Assembly: GCA_021018995.1 (NCBI GenBank)
Contig: CM037588.1
Span: 140,799,725 to 140,863,724 of the forward strand
Source of the DNA: Chloranthus sessilifolius
Lineage: Eukaryota; Streptophyta; Magnoliopsida; Chloranthales; Chloranthaceae
Length of the DNA stretch: 64,000 nucleotides
Direction: 5' to 3'
The first letter of the stretch is position 1. Each line of letters opens with the position of its first letter. A model generated the notes under the pieces. It saw only the letters and a program-made list of their open reading frames with translations, did not search any database and had not been told where the DNA came from. The translations under genes and the position numbers were made by a program. Below, in pieces: positions 11,005 through 23,677 of this stretch.

Positions 11005-12311
11005 ATGTATCCGAGGAATAGAGGACGACCTAGAGGTGATCGCAATAGAATTTGAGAAATGGGGATGAGAACCATGCGGGTTATAGTGGATATCAGAGAC
11101 ATCCGCTTGACGAGAGAGATTAGAGGAATGAAGTGACGGATAGGATGGCGCAAGCCATAAAGGTCGTGGCCGCTGCCATGGCCCAACAGACTCAGCAGAC
11201 TGCCCTATTGGTTGAGCAGATCACACTACTAGCTACCAATAATGTGAACCATCAGCAGCCACCACTACCACCTCCTCCAGCGCTATTACCCTCATCATTT
11301 GTGGATTTTAGGAGATTGAGACCTCCTAATTTTTATGGGCAGACGGATCCACTTGAAGAGGAAAAATGGTTAAATCAAATGGAGAAGCTCCTACAGAGAC
11401 TACCGAGCACTGAGGATGAGAAGGTTGGTTGGGCTTCCTTCCAGCTTGAGGGTGATGCCGATCCGTGGTGGAAATCAGTATTGAGAAAGAGAGAGATTGA
11501 AATTCCTCACGGTCTATGGACTTAGGCGGAGCTCGTTGAAGTGTTCAACAAAGAATATTTCCCCAAGCAAGTGAGGAATCAGCTGAAGAAAGATTTTGCC
11601 AACTTGAAGGAAATATGACCGTACGAGAGTATGGTAATGAATTTACAAGGTTATCGAGGTTCACACCGGAACTAGTGGCCACTGAATTAATGAAGGCCAA
11701 TAAATTTGAGGAAGGCCTAAGGCCAAATGTATGAGATAGGATTTCAATATTTGAGCTAGAGACCTATGCCGATGTGATAGGAAAGGCAATTGTAGCAAAG
11801 AGGGATATAAATAATATATATAAAAGGTGTGATCAACATAATAAAAATAAGGCAGGCTAGGGGAGGGCAAGTGACTACGACTCGAGGAATAAAAAGTCGA
11901 GGTTCACACTACTAGCTCCAGTTTCAAGACAACCTGCCTATACAAATTATCCTAGGCTACTTGTATCCTCTCCTATGAGACCTTTCCGTATAGAGGGCCC
12001 TGCTCAAACTCTGACGTCAGGAGCATCGATTACTCAAAGATTTTCAAGAGCAGCGTTGTCAAGTCCCCTGATCATGTGTGCCCGTTGTGGTAAATCTCAT
12101 AAGACTTCTGATTGCAGACGGGGCACAAGGGGACGTTTTAAATGCGGGAAGATGGGCCATGTGATTAGAGATTACCCAGAGCTGAGGAAAGAAGGTATGG
12201 TGTCAATTGCTACCGCGCAAAGGCCTATGCAATCTACGAGACCCACCATATAAGGTCGTGCTTTTGCAGTGACCGTCGAAGATGCACGGGTGAGCAATGA
12301 TGCCATTCAAG
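11005..12311 (+). pseudogene. R2 gag, broken
   Basis: This is a Ty3/gypsy Gag of the plant chromovirus type, starting at an ATG with the MYPRNRGRPRG leader shared with R3 and R5. A Q/P-rich stretch (about 11170-11280) is followed by the capsid-like segment with FRRLRPPNF and GDADPWWKS near 11300-11490. The frame is then broken by stops and small indels (11041, 11523, 11560-11860). Two zinc knuckles lie near 12070-12180: the first is intact (CARC-GKS-H-x4-C); the second has lost its first and last Cys (Arg and Tyr instead). The exon ends at CAAG at 12311, exactly where the other families have a splice donor. It is not functional. Confidence 0.85.
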
Positions 12312-12457
12312 GTGTAATCACCTACCTATGTTTACATTAATTAATTACATTTTAGATGAAGAAGGTGCATAAATAAGAATGATCTGCTAGATTTCTACTT
12401 GAGGGAGTGTTTAACTTGTCATGTATGCCTTATTATCTAGAATATGTATTACTATAG
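12312..12457 (+). other. Putative intron between gag and pol of R2 (146 nt)
   Basis: The boundaries are CAAG|GTGTAA and CTATAG|GTACC. Splicing would join the last Gag codons in frame to the first protease codons. The length is not a multiple of three, and in-frame stops occur at the start, so unspliced RNA would give Gag only. R3 (38640-38787 and 48290-48437) and R5 (59112-59267) have an insert of nearly the same size at the same codon. Splicing itself is inferred. Confidence 0.65.
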
Positions 12458-15400
12458 GTACCTTACAACTATATAAGGAAAACGACGGTGATCGTTGTGA
12501 TGCACGAGTTCTGATAGACCTAGGGTCTACCCACTCGTTTGTGACTCCAGAGTTTGTGAGAAGATTGAAGGTCGTTCTCAAAGCATTGGAGTTCATTTTA
12601 GACGTGTCAGTTCCTACGAGAAGCTCAGTGACTGCGAACAAGTGTTGCCGATCTATTATCGTACGAGTCAAAGATCGTGAAACAATGACGGATCTCATTT
12701 TGTTGAACATACAAGGATTCGATGTACTCCTTGGCATGAATTGGCAATCCGCTTATCATGCAAGCATTGACTACCTACGAAAAGTAGTCACATTTCCTCT
12801 ACCAAAACAAAGTCATTATGATTTGTCGGTGATCAGGGGAAAATGATACCAATCATCTCCGTGGTACGAGCTGAACGGATGATGAGGAAAGGATGCAGTG
12901 GTTACCTAGCATTTCTACAAGAACAAAGGGAAGTAAAGAACATCATCACCAATATTCTGATTGCTTGCGAGTTTTTGGACGTGTTTTCCGATAACTTACT
13001 AAGATTATCACCGGATCGAGAGATTGAATTTGCAATCGACTTAGCACCAGGCACGGAGCCAGTATCTAAAGCGCCTTACCGAATGGCTCCGACCGAGTTG
13101 AAAGAATTAAAGGAGCAGTTACAATAGTTACTGGATAAAGATTTCATATGACCTAGTGTGTCTCCTTGGAGAGCACCGGTCTTATTTGTCAAGAAGTAGG
13201 ACGGGTCGATGAGACTCTTCATTGACTATTGTCAATTGAACAAGCTGACGATCAAGAATAAGTTCCCTTTACCCAAGATTGATGACCTCTTTGATCAGTT
13301 GCAAGGGGCAAAGTTCTTTACAAAGATTGACTTGAGATCGGGGTATCATCTGCTGAAAGTGAAGGCCGAAGATGTTCATAAGACTACATTCAGGACCAGA
13401 TATGGGCATTACGAGTTTCTGATGATGCCTTTCGGCTTGACTAATGCACCAGCTTCATTTATGAATCTTATGAACAGGTTGTTTAAACCACATCTTGATA
13501 TGTGCGTAGTTGTATTCGTGGACGACATTCTCATTTATTTGATTTCTAAGAAAGAACACGAGCAACACTTAAGTATCACACTACAGATGCTACGTGAGCA
13601 TCAGTTATATGCCAAACTTAGCAAGTGTGAGTTCTGGTTGGAGCAAGTGAGCTTTCTAGGTCACGTAGTCTCTGAAATAGGTGTGACAGTTGATCTAGCG
13701 AAGATTGAGGCAGTGGTAGATTGGAAGTAACCAAAGACTGTGAGTGAGATTCACAATTTTCTCGATCTGGCTGGGTACTACAGAAGATTTGTAGAGGGAT
13801 TTTCCAAAATTTTAAGACCACTCACGCGTCTCACAAGAAATGATGTCAAGTTTGAGTGGATCAGTGCATGTGAAGAGAGTTTCCAAGAACTTAAGAAACG
13901 GCTTACCTCCTCTCCAGTGTTAGCTATTCCATCAGACAGTGGAGGATTCATTATTTATAATGATGCTTTGTACAACGGCTTAGGCTGTGTACTCAATCAA
14001 AATAGAAAGGTCATTGCTTATGGGTTGAGACAACTTAAGGAGTATGAAAAGAACTATCCGATGCATGATTTTGAGTTAGCCATAGTGATTTTTGTACTTA
14101 AAATCTGGAGACATTACCTATATGGTGAGACCTTCAAGATCTTCACGGACCACAAAAGCCTCAAGTACTTATTTACACAAAAGGAATTGAACATGAGCCA
14201 ACGGAGATGGATTGAATTTCTCAAAGACTATGATTGTTCTGTTCAGTATCACCCAGGTAAAGCAAATGTCGTGGCAGAAGCTTTGAGTCGAAAGAATTCA
14301 GCCCAATTAGCTAGCCTTGTTATGGGACCCCGTCGATGGAAATTACTGGAAGATCTTTTTTTATATGATAAGAATATTAAGGTCAGCGTTTCAGGTGCCT
14401 TGTTGGCTAACATTACAATCAGACCAATAATTTTTTATCGCATCTATAAACTTCAGATGAAAGATGTAGAGCTTTTAAAGATCAAACAAGGTGTGACAGA
14501 CGGTACCAGAGTAGACTTTTCTGTTAAAGATGATGGATCGTTATTATTTAGAGGATGTCTATACATACTGATTGATGTCGATCTACGGCAAACTATATTG
14601 GACGAAGCTCATAAATCCAAGTACGCTATTTATCCTGGTGGTACTAAGATGTATCATGATTTGAGAAAGAGCTATTGGTGGAGGGGATTGAAGAAAGATG
14701 TTGCCGAGTGCGTATCTAAATACTTGGTGTGTCAGCAAGTAAAAATAGACCACCAACACCCAGCTGGTCTATTGCAACCTCTGCCAATACCCGAGTGAAA
14801 ATGGGAGTCGATCTCCATGGCTTTCATTGTAGGGTTACCAAGGGCGGCGAAGTATTATAATGCTATTTGAGCGGTCATAGATCACCTAACAAAATCAGCA
14901 CATTTCCTGCCCTACAACACAACATACATGGCTAGCAAATTGGCAGATTTGTATATGAGAGAGATTGTCTGATTATACGGTATTCCGATGAGCATTGTTT
15001 CAGATCGTGACCCGTTATATACCTCAGTATTTTAGCAAAGATTCCAAGAAGGCATGGACACGAGGTTGGATTTCAGTTCGGCGTTCCATCCACAAACAGA
15101 TGGTCAAACTGAGTCAATGAAATCATTGAAGATATGCTTAGAGCTTGTATGATAGACTTTCAGGGATCATGGGATCAGCATTTGCCATTGATTGAGTTTG
15201 CGTACAATAACAGTTTTCAGCAAAGCATTGGGATGGCTCTGTATGAAGCGTTGTATGGACGAAGATGTAGATCTCCAATCAATTGGGAAGAAACTGACTA
15301 AAAGTTTATATTGGGTTCGAAGGTGTTAGAGGAAAATGCGAAAGGCATTCATATAATTCAGGAAAGGTTTAAGGCAGCTCAGAGTCCGCAGAAGAGTTAT

Positions 15401-16401
15401 GTAGATATCAAAAGAACCAGCGTCGATTTTCAAGTTGGAGACCATGTATTTATAAAGATTTCACTGATAAAAGGTGTAATGCGCTTCGGAAAGCATGGGA
15501 AGTTAAGTCCCCGCTATATTGGACCTTTTGAATTATTAGGGAGAGTTGGCGAAGTTACATATAGGATGTGTTTCACGTCTTCATGTTACTAAAGTACGTG
15601 AAGGACCCAACCCACATACTCGATGCACCTCCAATCGAAGTTTACAAAGACTTGACTATCAAAGAAGATCCAGTGCAAATTCTAGATCGCAAGGAACAAG
15701 TGCTACGCACTAAGAGAATTCCATTGGTACTAGTGTTGTGGCGGAACTAGGGCGGTGCAAAAAACCGACCGAACCAACCAAACCGATCGAAATTTCAGTT
15801 TGATTTCGATTTTGGGACATATTGGTTCAGTTTCAGTTTCAAAAAATAGAAACCGATAGTTATCGGTTCGATTTTAATGTTAAAAAACTGAAACCGAACC
15901 GATAAGAAGCCGATAGTGGTGTATATATGGATTATAGCATGCCTATGTTTGAGTTTGATGGTGTGTGAGGCTTATTGTGGAAAGCCAATTGTTGCTGCTT
16001 TAGTTTGTTAATCACCAAAAGTCTTAAAATCAGTTGATTCGTAGGAGTTTGCAAAAATAGTTTGTATAAATCGGTTCGGTTTGTATAAATTTTGAAAACT
16101 CTAAGCCGAAAGCGAAAAAATCAATTTGATTCGGTTAAATGCTACAAATAAAAAAATGTGGTTTAGAAACCGAAAATCGACCGAACCGATAACTATCTAT
16201 TCAGTTTCGATTTTGAACCTTATCGGTTTGGTTTCAGTTTTATAAAATAGAAACTGATAGTTATCGGTTCGATTTTGGTTTTGCATGAAAATCGACCCGA
16301 ACCAACCCGATAACAACCCTAGGCGGAACCATACTCAAGAAGAGGCCACGTGGGAACATGAGTCGGATGTGTGCGAAGCCTATTTGAATTTGTTTACATA
16401 A
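12458..16401 (+). pseudogene. R2 pol: protease, RT, RNase H, integrase, chromodomain-like tail (broken)
   Basis: This is a Ty3/gypsy Pol in the order PR-RT-RH-INT. The protease active site is near 12518-12540 (D-x-GSTHSF, with Leu in place of the usual Pro after Asp). RT lies about 13020-13730 with the FVDDILIY catalytic motif near 13520. RNase H follows in the frame starting 13740. The integrase zinc-binding domain is near 14620-14750 (H..H..C..C, CQQ variant) and the core runs about 14800-15200 with several stops and a frameshift. The C-terminal ILDRKEQVLRTK segment, then W-R-N, is interrupted at 15748 by a hAT-like MITE; the EEATWE segment resumes after it and ends at a stop at 16399. Stops at 13125, 13729 and 14796 look like C-to-T or G-to-A changes. 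The sequence resembles the Del/Tekay type of plant chromovirus. Confidence 0.88.
15748..16321 (+). mobile_element. hAT-like MITE inserted in R2 pol
   Basis: A 574-base non-coding element starts TAGGGCGGTG and ends CAACCCTA. It is flanked by a perfect 8-base duplication, GGCGGAAC (15740-15747 and 16322-16329), as expected for hAT transposition. Inside are many copies of AAACCGA/TCGGTT in both orientations, so the element can fold on itself. It splits the Trp-Arg-Asn codons of the R2 chromodomain-like tail; the frame continues exactly after it, which confirms the boundaries. Confidence 0.88.
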
Positions 16402-16654
16402 GTTTTGTCTACATTGTATATAATTTGAACAATTGTATGAGTATAAAGTTGAACTTTCTTTCTATTGTACACATATCTGAGTTTTGGACAAATCTATGAA
16501 TAAATTTCGTTTAAATGTGTTGTGCATTTAATCGAGTAATATCGATAGCCAATGGGTAATGAATTACATGAGAAAACACACCTTATACGAATTAAAATTT
16601 GAGACTAAAAGCGAAGGAAATGGAGAAGTTAAGCAAAAATACTTCAGAAGTTGT

Positions 16655-16795
16655 GTTTGAGCCTCGCTCGCGGAACAACTTATAACTCGCTCGTGCGAGC
16701 CCTTTAGAAGGGATAAAAATGTGAAGGATTTCGTCCTCTAGTGCTATTTGTGGCTCGCATGCACGAGTTCCTTAACTCGCTTGCGCGAGGAACAA
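16655..16795 (+). repeat. Palindrome array upstream of R2 accessory ORF
   Basis: Inverted repeats such as CTCGCTCGTGCGAG, GCTCGCATGCACGAG and CTCGCTTGCGCGAG lie between the end of pol and the TATA-like box. They are of the same kind as those in the R2 LTRs but in a separate place within the internal region. R3 and R5 show the same arrangement with their own palindrome. Confidence 0.72.
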
Positions 16796-16797
16796 AC

Positions 16798-16805
16798 TAT
16801 ATAAG
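16798..16805 (+). promoter_or_regulatory. TATA-like box upstream of R2 accessory ORF
   Basis: TATATAAG is followed by GGTTTTAAA, about 210 bases before the accessory ORF ATG. It resembles the TATAAGGGTTTTAATAA context in the partial R5-family LTR at 54471. R3 and R5 also have TATATATAT at the equivalent place. This points to an internal promoter for the accessory ORF; no transcript evidence is available. Confidence 0.5.
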
Positions 16806-17009
16806 GGTTTTAAACTCTTTTCGTGATCATTTCGCGTGAACGAGTGAAAGGGGGGGACCTAGGGTTTTGGAGATTTCGTGGAGGCAGCTCACCATACATG
16901 TGATTGGGGAGTTTATTCGCGATTACATCGAATTTTTATCGCACAAAAAGGTAATCTCAGCCACATTTAAGCTCCAATTTCATTCTATTTCGTTCTTTAA
17001 AACCCTAGA

Positions 17010-18273
17010 ATGGCCGATAAATCACCAAACCCTAAGCCAAGGAAACAACAGGTGATGCGTCTGCCAAGTTCTCAAAAAAAGGCGGCTTCGGCGCCAAACC
17101 CTTTGACTCAACCCACCCCATGGTGGGAAAACAAAGTTATCGAGCCCGAATGGGTAATCCACAAAAGTTTCTTTGAGGATCCATCGTCCACCCAATGGAC
17201 CTTGGATTACTTAAACGTGAATGAGTTGAAACCCCTATTGCAATCATTTCATGCTCGATACTACCCACGAATGATGAAATTATTTTACCAAACCCTTAAG
17301 ACAAATGCCACGGAAACCGATTTGATTTGTGAGATTGATGGGAGGGAGTTGAGTTTTGATGCTAGGGACATTTCCCACATGATGGGCTGTCCACTTGATT
17401 ACATTGAAGATGGGATTTCAAAACCTCCATTCCTTCAAGATGTGAAATTTGTGGAGATTGCGGCCGAGTTCACCCATGGGGTGACTGCCACGGGGAAATC
17501 AATCACACGGGCCCAACCGATATAATCTTTAGGAAAATTTTATTTCCCCTGGGCCACGAACAAGAACGTAGGGACCCGTTCTTATAAACCCTTTATGCGG
17601 CATATCACGGTAGGTGGTTCAGTGCCCCTATCCTAGTTCTAAAAGAAATTCTCCATGCCCTCAGGAGGAACAAACCTGGTGCTATTCCTAAACCCATAAA
17701 CCGGTTACCATATGCGAGACTTATCTCCCACTTTTTGAATTACGTGATGGAAAAGAGGGGTTTGAAATCCAAGCCCAAGAGCCAATCCCAACCGATAACA
17801 TCAAAACTTGTCGAAGCACAGACTTAACCAAAAGCCTTAGAAGCATGAGAACAAATGTCAAGAAGAAACGAGATAGTCAGTTTGTGTAGCAAGCAGCACA
17901 ACCACACCAGCTTACAGCACCACCTTCATCCCAGCATATGCCTAGGGGTCAAGATGATCTGCTTCAGGAAATCCTACTACAGGGCTGCAAAATTCGACTC
18001 CATCAATGTTTTCAAGAGGCAATTTGCCTTGAATTGATGATCCATGCATACCCTCAGACATACTAGCAGTGCATTGAGACCATGCGGGCTATGATTTTTG
18101 GTGCTTCTAGCTTAGCTGCAGCTATTGAGGAGCAGGCCGACGATGCGGAGGATGATGATGATGTTGAGGAGGAGGGCGACGATGAGGACGCTGATGAGGA
18201 GGGCGAGGATGATGATGAGGAGTTTGGTTTCGGGAATGACGACGAGGAGTATGACGAGGGTGATGACGATTAG
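17010..18273 (+). pseudogene. R2 accessory ORF (post-pol, acidic C-terminus), frameshifted
   Basis: This extra sense ORF lies between pol and the 3' LTR. The first frame (17010-17525) has a Ser/Pro/Lys-rich N-terminus, then WWENKVIEPEW and a domain with ARYYPRMMKLFYQTL and an IDGREL..D..D motif. That pattern is like the domain often annotated as a putative plant transposon protein (Pfam Transposase_32 type; my identification from memory, not searched). After a frameshift, the piece near 17660-17770 (PINRLPYARLISH) matches the R3 homologue, and the end (18082-18273) is a long Asp/Glu tail. R3 and R4 carry the same order of parts. No signal peptide or membrane segment is visible, so an envelope role is unlikely. 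Confidence 0.65.
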
Positions 18274-18869
18274 ACATTGCTGCTGCGAGCGACCGGTGAG
18301 GTCATTGTGAGAAAAAATTTCAGTTTTGAAAGATTAAGGAAAAATCTATGTAATTTTGAAGTCTCACTTTTGAACTTTCGTGACATGGTTGTCACATTGG
18401 TTACTTTTATGTAAATATTTTAACGTGCGAATGGTTATACTTTTGTGATGATTGGTACATTTTATATAGTTCATTATGAATGAACTCATTAGCTTACAAT
18501 AGGTACCAAGCATAATTGTTTTATAATATATGCAATGTGTGTGTTTTTAGTTAAATGGGTATGTTTTGCGTTTCAATGGTCATGCAAATTGCACCATGAA
18601 TGTTAAATGGCTGTTGTGTGACATATGAATGCCGAAGTGACTACTTTTATGCAGGATGAGTATGGCATATGTGTGTGGTAATTGTGGTATATTATGTGTC
18701 AGCTGATCTATGCATTGTAAGTATATTCTATCGGTGATTGTGTCCATTTTTGCCACGTTTGGGCAGTTATATTTTTCGCTCCAATGTGTGTTCCAATTTA
18801 TACATATACATTTGTTCAGTGTGACTTGCGACAATTTTTGAGGACGAAAATTCTATAAGGTGAGGTGAA
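18274..18869 (+). other. R2 3' untranslated internal region with polypurine tract
   Basis: This AT-rich sequence follows the accessory ORF. I see no gene in it. At its end, TTTGAGGACGAAAATT and AAGGTGAGGTGAA precede the 3' LTR. This block recurs before the R3 3' LTR (about 44430-44460) and, in plus/minus form, in R4 (52783-52820), and is the likely polypurine tract. Confidence 0.7.
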
Positions 18870-21404
18870 TGTAATAACCTCAAATTTTATAAACTATGTA
18901 AGCCAGGATATGTGTGTACTGGATGTGTGTATGTGGTTCACAAGGGAACCCATACTACTTAACACACCTTTGTGTGTATATGTCTCACACTAGGTGTGAG
19001 CTAGTGGATAGGGTAACACACAATTAACATGTTTGTGTGTTATAAGGTAGCAAGTCAATTTGCTAGAGTAAAGGAGGGTCTCACACGTGAGAACCATTTG
19101 CTAAGCTTTGAGAGTTCAAGCAAGAGAGAGGGTTGAAGAGGAAAGGGAAGGAGTTCTCTTGAATCCATAGGATAGATTCACTTGATTTTAGTGAATTATA
19201 TGTGAAGAAAATGAGTATGTGAGTGATCGCCTACGATTTCGTCGGCTTGATCGTGCTCACCGTGAGCAGAGTGGGTTTTAGAAACCCTTTTTGAATCTTC
19301 AAGAGGAATGATCTGATCTATCGAGTGGATCGTTGTGATTAAGGTAAGAAATTAATGTTAAATGTATTTAAAGTATGCATTTAATGTTTGTTTGTTGAAG
19401 TGTGTAATAAATATGGGTGAGGTTTGGGGAAGATCGAGTTAAAGAGAAACTCGGATCTAAAGTATTTCTGTTCCTCGCTTGCACGAGAAACCTTTTATAG
19501 GTATAAGTAAGCCGTGGGGCTCTGTGACTCGCTCGAGCAAGGACTTAAGTGGAAGGGACCTCGCTCGCGCGAGGCCTCGCGTAACCCTCCGCAGTATGTA
19601 AAATTCCAATCGGTCGTGCGAGGTGTTTTGAACTTGCAGGCACGAGCTTCAGAGCTCGCTCGCGCGAGGTACAGGGTACTTATATTGTCCCTTTTGTTTT
19701 GAATTCTTTAGGAATGCATGTCTTAAGTTCTTTTAAGCTTTCCTAAAAGTATGTTTGGGCGTTGGAAATGTAAGATTAATGCATGAGCATACATGTGGAC
19801 TTGCAAAATGAGTTATGTATGGATTGATTGATCGTGAATCGAGGTAGGAAAAACTTTATACCATGTGCATTTGATATGAATAACATATGAATTATGATAT
19901 GACATATTTGTTTTGAATGCGTGGAGTCTTATGAATGTGTAAGCATGTGTGTGTGTGTGTGTATTTCGATAACCATATTAAAACAAATGTGTTATTCATG
20001 TGAGAATCCTTCAGGATTCATTATGATAATGTGATAAGCATGTGGAATCTTTCAAGATTCATTCGGAATGTGAAATAGGTGTGTGTGAGTTCGGATGTTT
20101 TGAGTTTTAAAACTTAATTATAATTAACACATCACATGGTGATAAACTATAAGTTATGCACTATGATTTAAGGTTTTGTGTGAATACCCGGTCGACATGG
20201 CAGTATATCCGTAACCGACACAGCGGGATATCCGTGATTGGTATGGCGGGATATCCGTGCAACTCTTTGTGATCTTGTGAATTCTACCAGCCAACGATAA
20301 TTGTGTTCGGCACAAGTGTCTAATATTTTTGGGACTTTGGGCACCATATGTGAATAGTTCATATGAATGATGATGGTGGGTATTCCATTGGGGGCTCGAT
20401 GGTGGGTATTCCATCGGGGGCACTATGATTTAAGGTTTCGTGTGAATACCCGGCCGACACGATGGTATATCCGTGACCGACACAGGGGGATATTCGTGAC
20501 CGGTACGGCGGGATATCCATGCAACTCTTTGTGATCTTGTGAATTCTACCAGCCAACGGTAATTGTGTTCGACACAAGTGTCTAATATTTTTGGGACTTT
20601 GGGCACCATATGTGAATGGTTCATATGAACGACGATGGTGGGTATTCCATCGGGGGCTCGATGCTATACTTACTCGATGATTAATTTAAGTGAAACACTT
20701 TAAATTTCTTTTCTTGTGTTATGTGAATCAGAAGAAATGCAAGTGATAAATTTTCCAAATTAAGAGAAATGTCCTTGTTTCATTCAGCTATCTTTGACAT
20801 TGTGCATCTTTATGAGAAAATCACATTTCATTATGTCATGGGATATATGTGTGTTGTTGAGATATGTATGTTATTTGTGTTTTCCTATTGAGCTTAGATG
20901 AAGCTCATCCCTCGACTATACGTCACAGGTTCAGGTGAGGATATAGGCACGGAAGACCAGGAGAAGGAGGACTCCGAGTACGTGCCTTTGGAAGAGGAGA
21001 TAGAGCCTCATCTTGAGAATTATTTTTTGTGTGCAAAGCACGGGTAGGTCCAGCTTTAGAGAGATGGATCAGTATATGGGTTCTGTAATGTAAATAATAT
21101 ATTTCTTTTGGATAATAGTCGCATTATTCTTTTTTGAACCATGTTTCGTTGATGGTCGGTTATCACTGGTGGTTCTTTTCGGTTCTTCTATCCATGAGTT
21201 GCATGGGATTAGAACCGTTATTTTGTCATTTGAAGATATAGAATTAGAGATCTCTTTTTGCTTATGATGATTATATATGCTTAGTTAGAGGACCTGCTTT
21301 GTTTCCGCTTTGTGTGTGGATGTGCCAAGTGTTCCGTTCAAAGATCGGTCTTAGTGTCGACCTGATGGCCCAAGTTTTGGAATTAGAAAATCTGGGCTAT
21401 CACA
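18870..21404 (+). repeat. 3' LTR of R2 (2.5 kb)
   Basis: It starts TGTAATAACC and ends GGGCTATCACA, followed by GTTTG (21405-21409), the second copy of the target duplication. It is collinear with the 5' LTR, including the palindrome array (about 19470-19670) and the acidic peptide-like frame (near 20930-21045). It differs by substitutions and by a 262-base tandem duplication at 20161-20684. Confidence 0.92.
20161..20684 (+). repeat. 262-base tandem duplication inside R2 3' LTR
   Basis: Two head-to-tail copies (20161-20422 and 20423-20684) cover the GGATATCCGTGACC module and the TATTCCATCGGG element. The 5' LTR has a single copy (about 9898-10150). Since LTRs are identical at integration, the duplication arose afterwards, or was lost from the other LTR. 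Minus-strand open frames repeated here are artefacts of the duplication. Confidence 0.88.
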
Positions 21405-23672
21405 GTTTGAGAAGGGAGTCGTGGGGTGTGAGGCACTAAGTGCCAAAAGAAGAGAAGGGAGTCGTGGGTTACTAGGCGTTATGTGCCAAAAGAAAAAGAA
21501 AAGAAGAAAAGTAAAGAAAGAGAGTCAGAGAATGGGAGGAAAGAAATAGAGCCAGAGAGAAAAAGAAAAGAAAGAAAAAGAAAGAGAAAGAAAGAAAGAG
21601 AGAGGAGACAGAGAGATAGAGAGAGAGAGAGAAAGTGATCGTTCACGACGACGGCGAATCCTATAGCTGCTCGTTTCTTTGAGGCAAGTACCTATTCTCA
21701 TACATTTTATTTGAACCCTGATTTAGACTGTATCTATATTGATTTATCGATTCGAAATCAGACTTTATTACGTCGTGTGTGTTTTGAATTATACATCTAT
21801 GTGTTGCTTGTTATACCTGTATAAGATGACTTGTATTTTAGTCGTAGAATATGTGTATGTTGTTAGCTTGGATCTGAGATTTTAATACTTGTGGTAGTCA
21901 TGACATTTCATTGACGTATTAATGCTAGAAATTATGTGTTGATAACTTGATTGATGTATTGGTGTTGTACCCTCTGAGGCATATGAAGGACTTCATGTGG
22001 TCTGTTAGTTTATGAACACTGTATAATTAAAAATCAGCCAAATCATTTACACCTGAAAGTGTAAATATTTGTTACCTAAATTAGTGACACCTGAACGTGT
22101 AAATATTTATTATCTGAGTATGTTATACCTGTTTTTGTAAATATTTGGTAACTGAATATGTTATACCAGTTGTACCTATTTGTGTAATAATTTTGTACTG
22201 AATATGTTATACCAGCTACACCTATTTGCGTAAAAATTTTATAATTGAATATGTTATACCGGTTATACCTATTTATGTAATAATTTGGTACTAAATATGT
22301 TACACCAGTTACACCTATTTGTGTAATAATTTGGTACTAAATATGTTACACCAATTACACCTAATTGTGTAGACATTTGCTAACTGAATCTATACAGTGG
22401 TAGACTTGCATGTGTAATATGCATAAATTGCATGTGTTATGAATGGTTAGATCTGTTTTAAGACTGGTGGAATTTTGAGACATTAATTTATATGTTCTGA
22501 CATTTTCTGATATTTTTGCACTTGATTTGAATACCATAATATCTGAAAGGTAATAAGACGATACCTCTGAGTTCGTAGTGGACAATTGTGAGACCCTGGT
22601 CAGGTCGTAAATCTGATATCTGCTCTGTTTTCTATTATATGATCTCAACTAACAGTTGAGTTGAGGAAAGCACTTGGTATTCGCGCGATTAACTATAAAA
22701 TAATCCCCAACAGCGATAAGTCTGTTGTGGTAGTTTAAGTGTAAATTTTTAAGTTATGTGTCTGATCTAGTCTGATTTATTTGTATGGTACCTGCTTCCA
22801 AAAGTAGGAGACCTGAGTTCGAATCCCCTTTCCCTCTTGAGGCCACCCTAGGAATTTATATCCTGTGCTGACCCGACATGTGTTGAATTTGGGGTGTGCA
22901 TGTGCCCCTGGGAATAGGTGGGTGCTCTAAGAGGCCCGAATACCCAGGTTATCAAAAAAGAAAAATGTTAATATCAACCTGAATTCAGTAAAAATATTGG
23001 ACTGCAAAGTACCGTGATACACAAAATCCGAAATATTGTTGTTAGTGGTAATTCTGTTATCTGATCTGAATCTGTGATCTGTTCTCTGAGAATTATGTTA
23101 TTTGCACTGAATTTGTTATTTGTTCCCTGAGAAAAGCATCCTGTAGTACCTTGTAGTTAACGATATTGGATTCGTATCTGATATAATATTGACTTATATA
23201 CGAGATTTATTTTCAACCACAGACAGTCATGATTACAACTGAATTATTTGATTAGTTTGTACAATAATAAGAGACGTTAAACTGAGAGTTTGATCATTTG
23301 AAACTATCGGCATTTTAGTGATTTTGTCAATATGTATTAGAATGGTTACTTGCGGAGCATATAGATTAGCTCTTACGGTGGTTTAACCACCTTGTAGGTG
23401 AAGGAAAAAAATTGGAGAAAGATCAATTGACGAAAATTCAGCAGTATTATCTGGCGCAGATCTCTGTGAGTGGTATGTAGTGTTTAGTTTAATGTATTAA
23501 GATAGTGAAACCTGCTAAGAAAAGAAAAAGTTTTTATGTTTATCATAAATCTGGTTATTTGGATATCTGGTTTTAATCCCTGATTCGAGATTTTTATTCA
23601 GATGTAGTATTTTTTTCTGATCTATCTGAGTCACGACTCGAAATCCAGGTGCGTGGATTTGGGGTCGTGACA
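21405..23672 (+). repeat. 3' LTR of R1, second part
   Basis: The R1 3' LTR resumes at GTTTGAGAAGGGAGTCGTGG, corresponding to position 3813 in the 5' LTR, and ends GGGGTCGTGACA at 23672. It includes the purine tract (about 21485-21635), a shortened tandem repeat array (about 22045-22390) and a SINE-like insertion absent from the 5' LTR. GCAGG at 23673-23677 is the target duplication. Confidence 0.88.
22789..22962 (+). mobile_element. SINE-like insertion in R1 3' LTR
   Basis: About 174 bases are absent from the equivalent point of the 5' LTR (near 5295). The insert contains a tRNA-like B box (GAGTTCGAATCCC at about 22833) and ends in GTTATCAAAAAAGAAAAA. These are features of plant tRNA-derived SINEs. 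A clear A box and a clean target duplication are not visible, so a truncated SINE is possible. Confidence 0.6.
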
Positions 23673-23677
23673 GCAGG

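Noticed and set aside
16951..17008. A leader intron just before the R2 accessory ORF (AAG|GTAATC..CTAG|A)
   Set aside because: At 58 nt it is shorter than most plant introns, the R5 equivalent would be about 40 nt, and R3 has no acceptor before its ATG. The donor-like sites are noted but the intron is not called.
20154..20624. Repeated minus-strand open frames in the R2 3' LTR (also 9903-10097)
   Set aside because: They are copies of one LTR stretch made by the tandem duplication. The wording is similar because the DNA is conserved, but it sits opposite the conserved LTR module and has no start context or domain.
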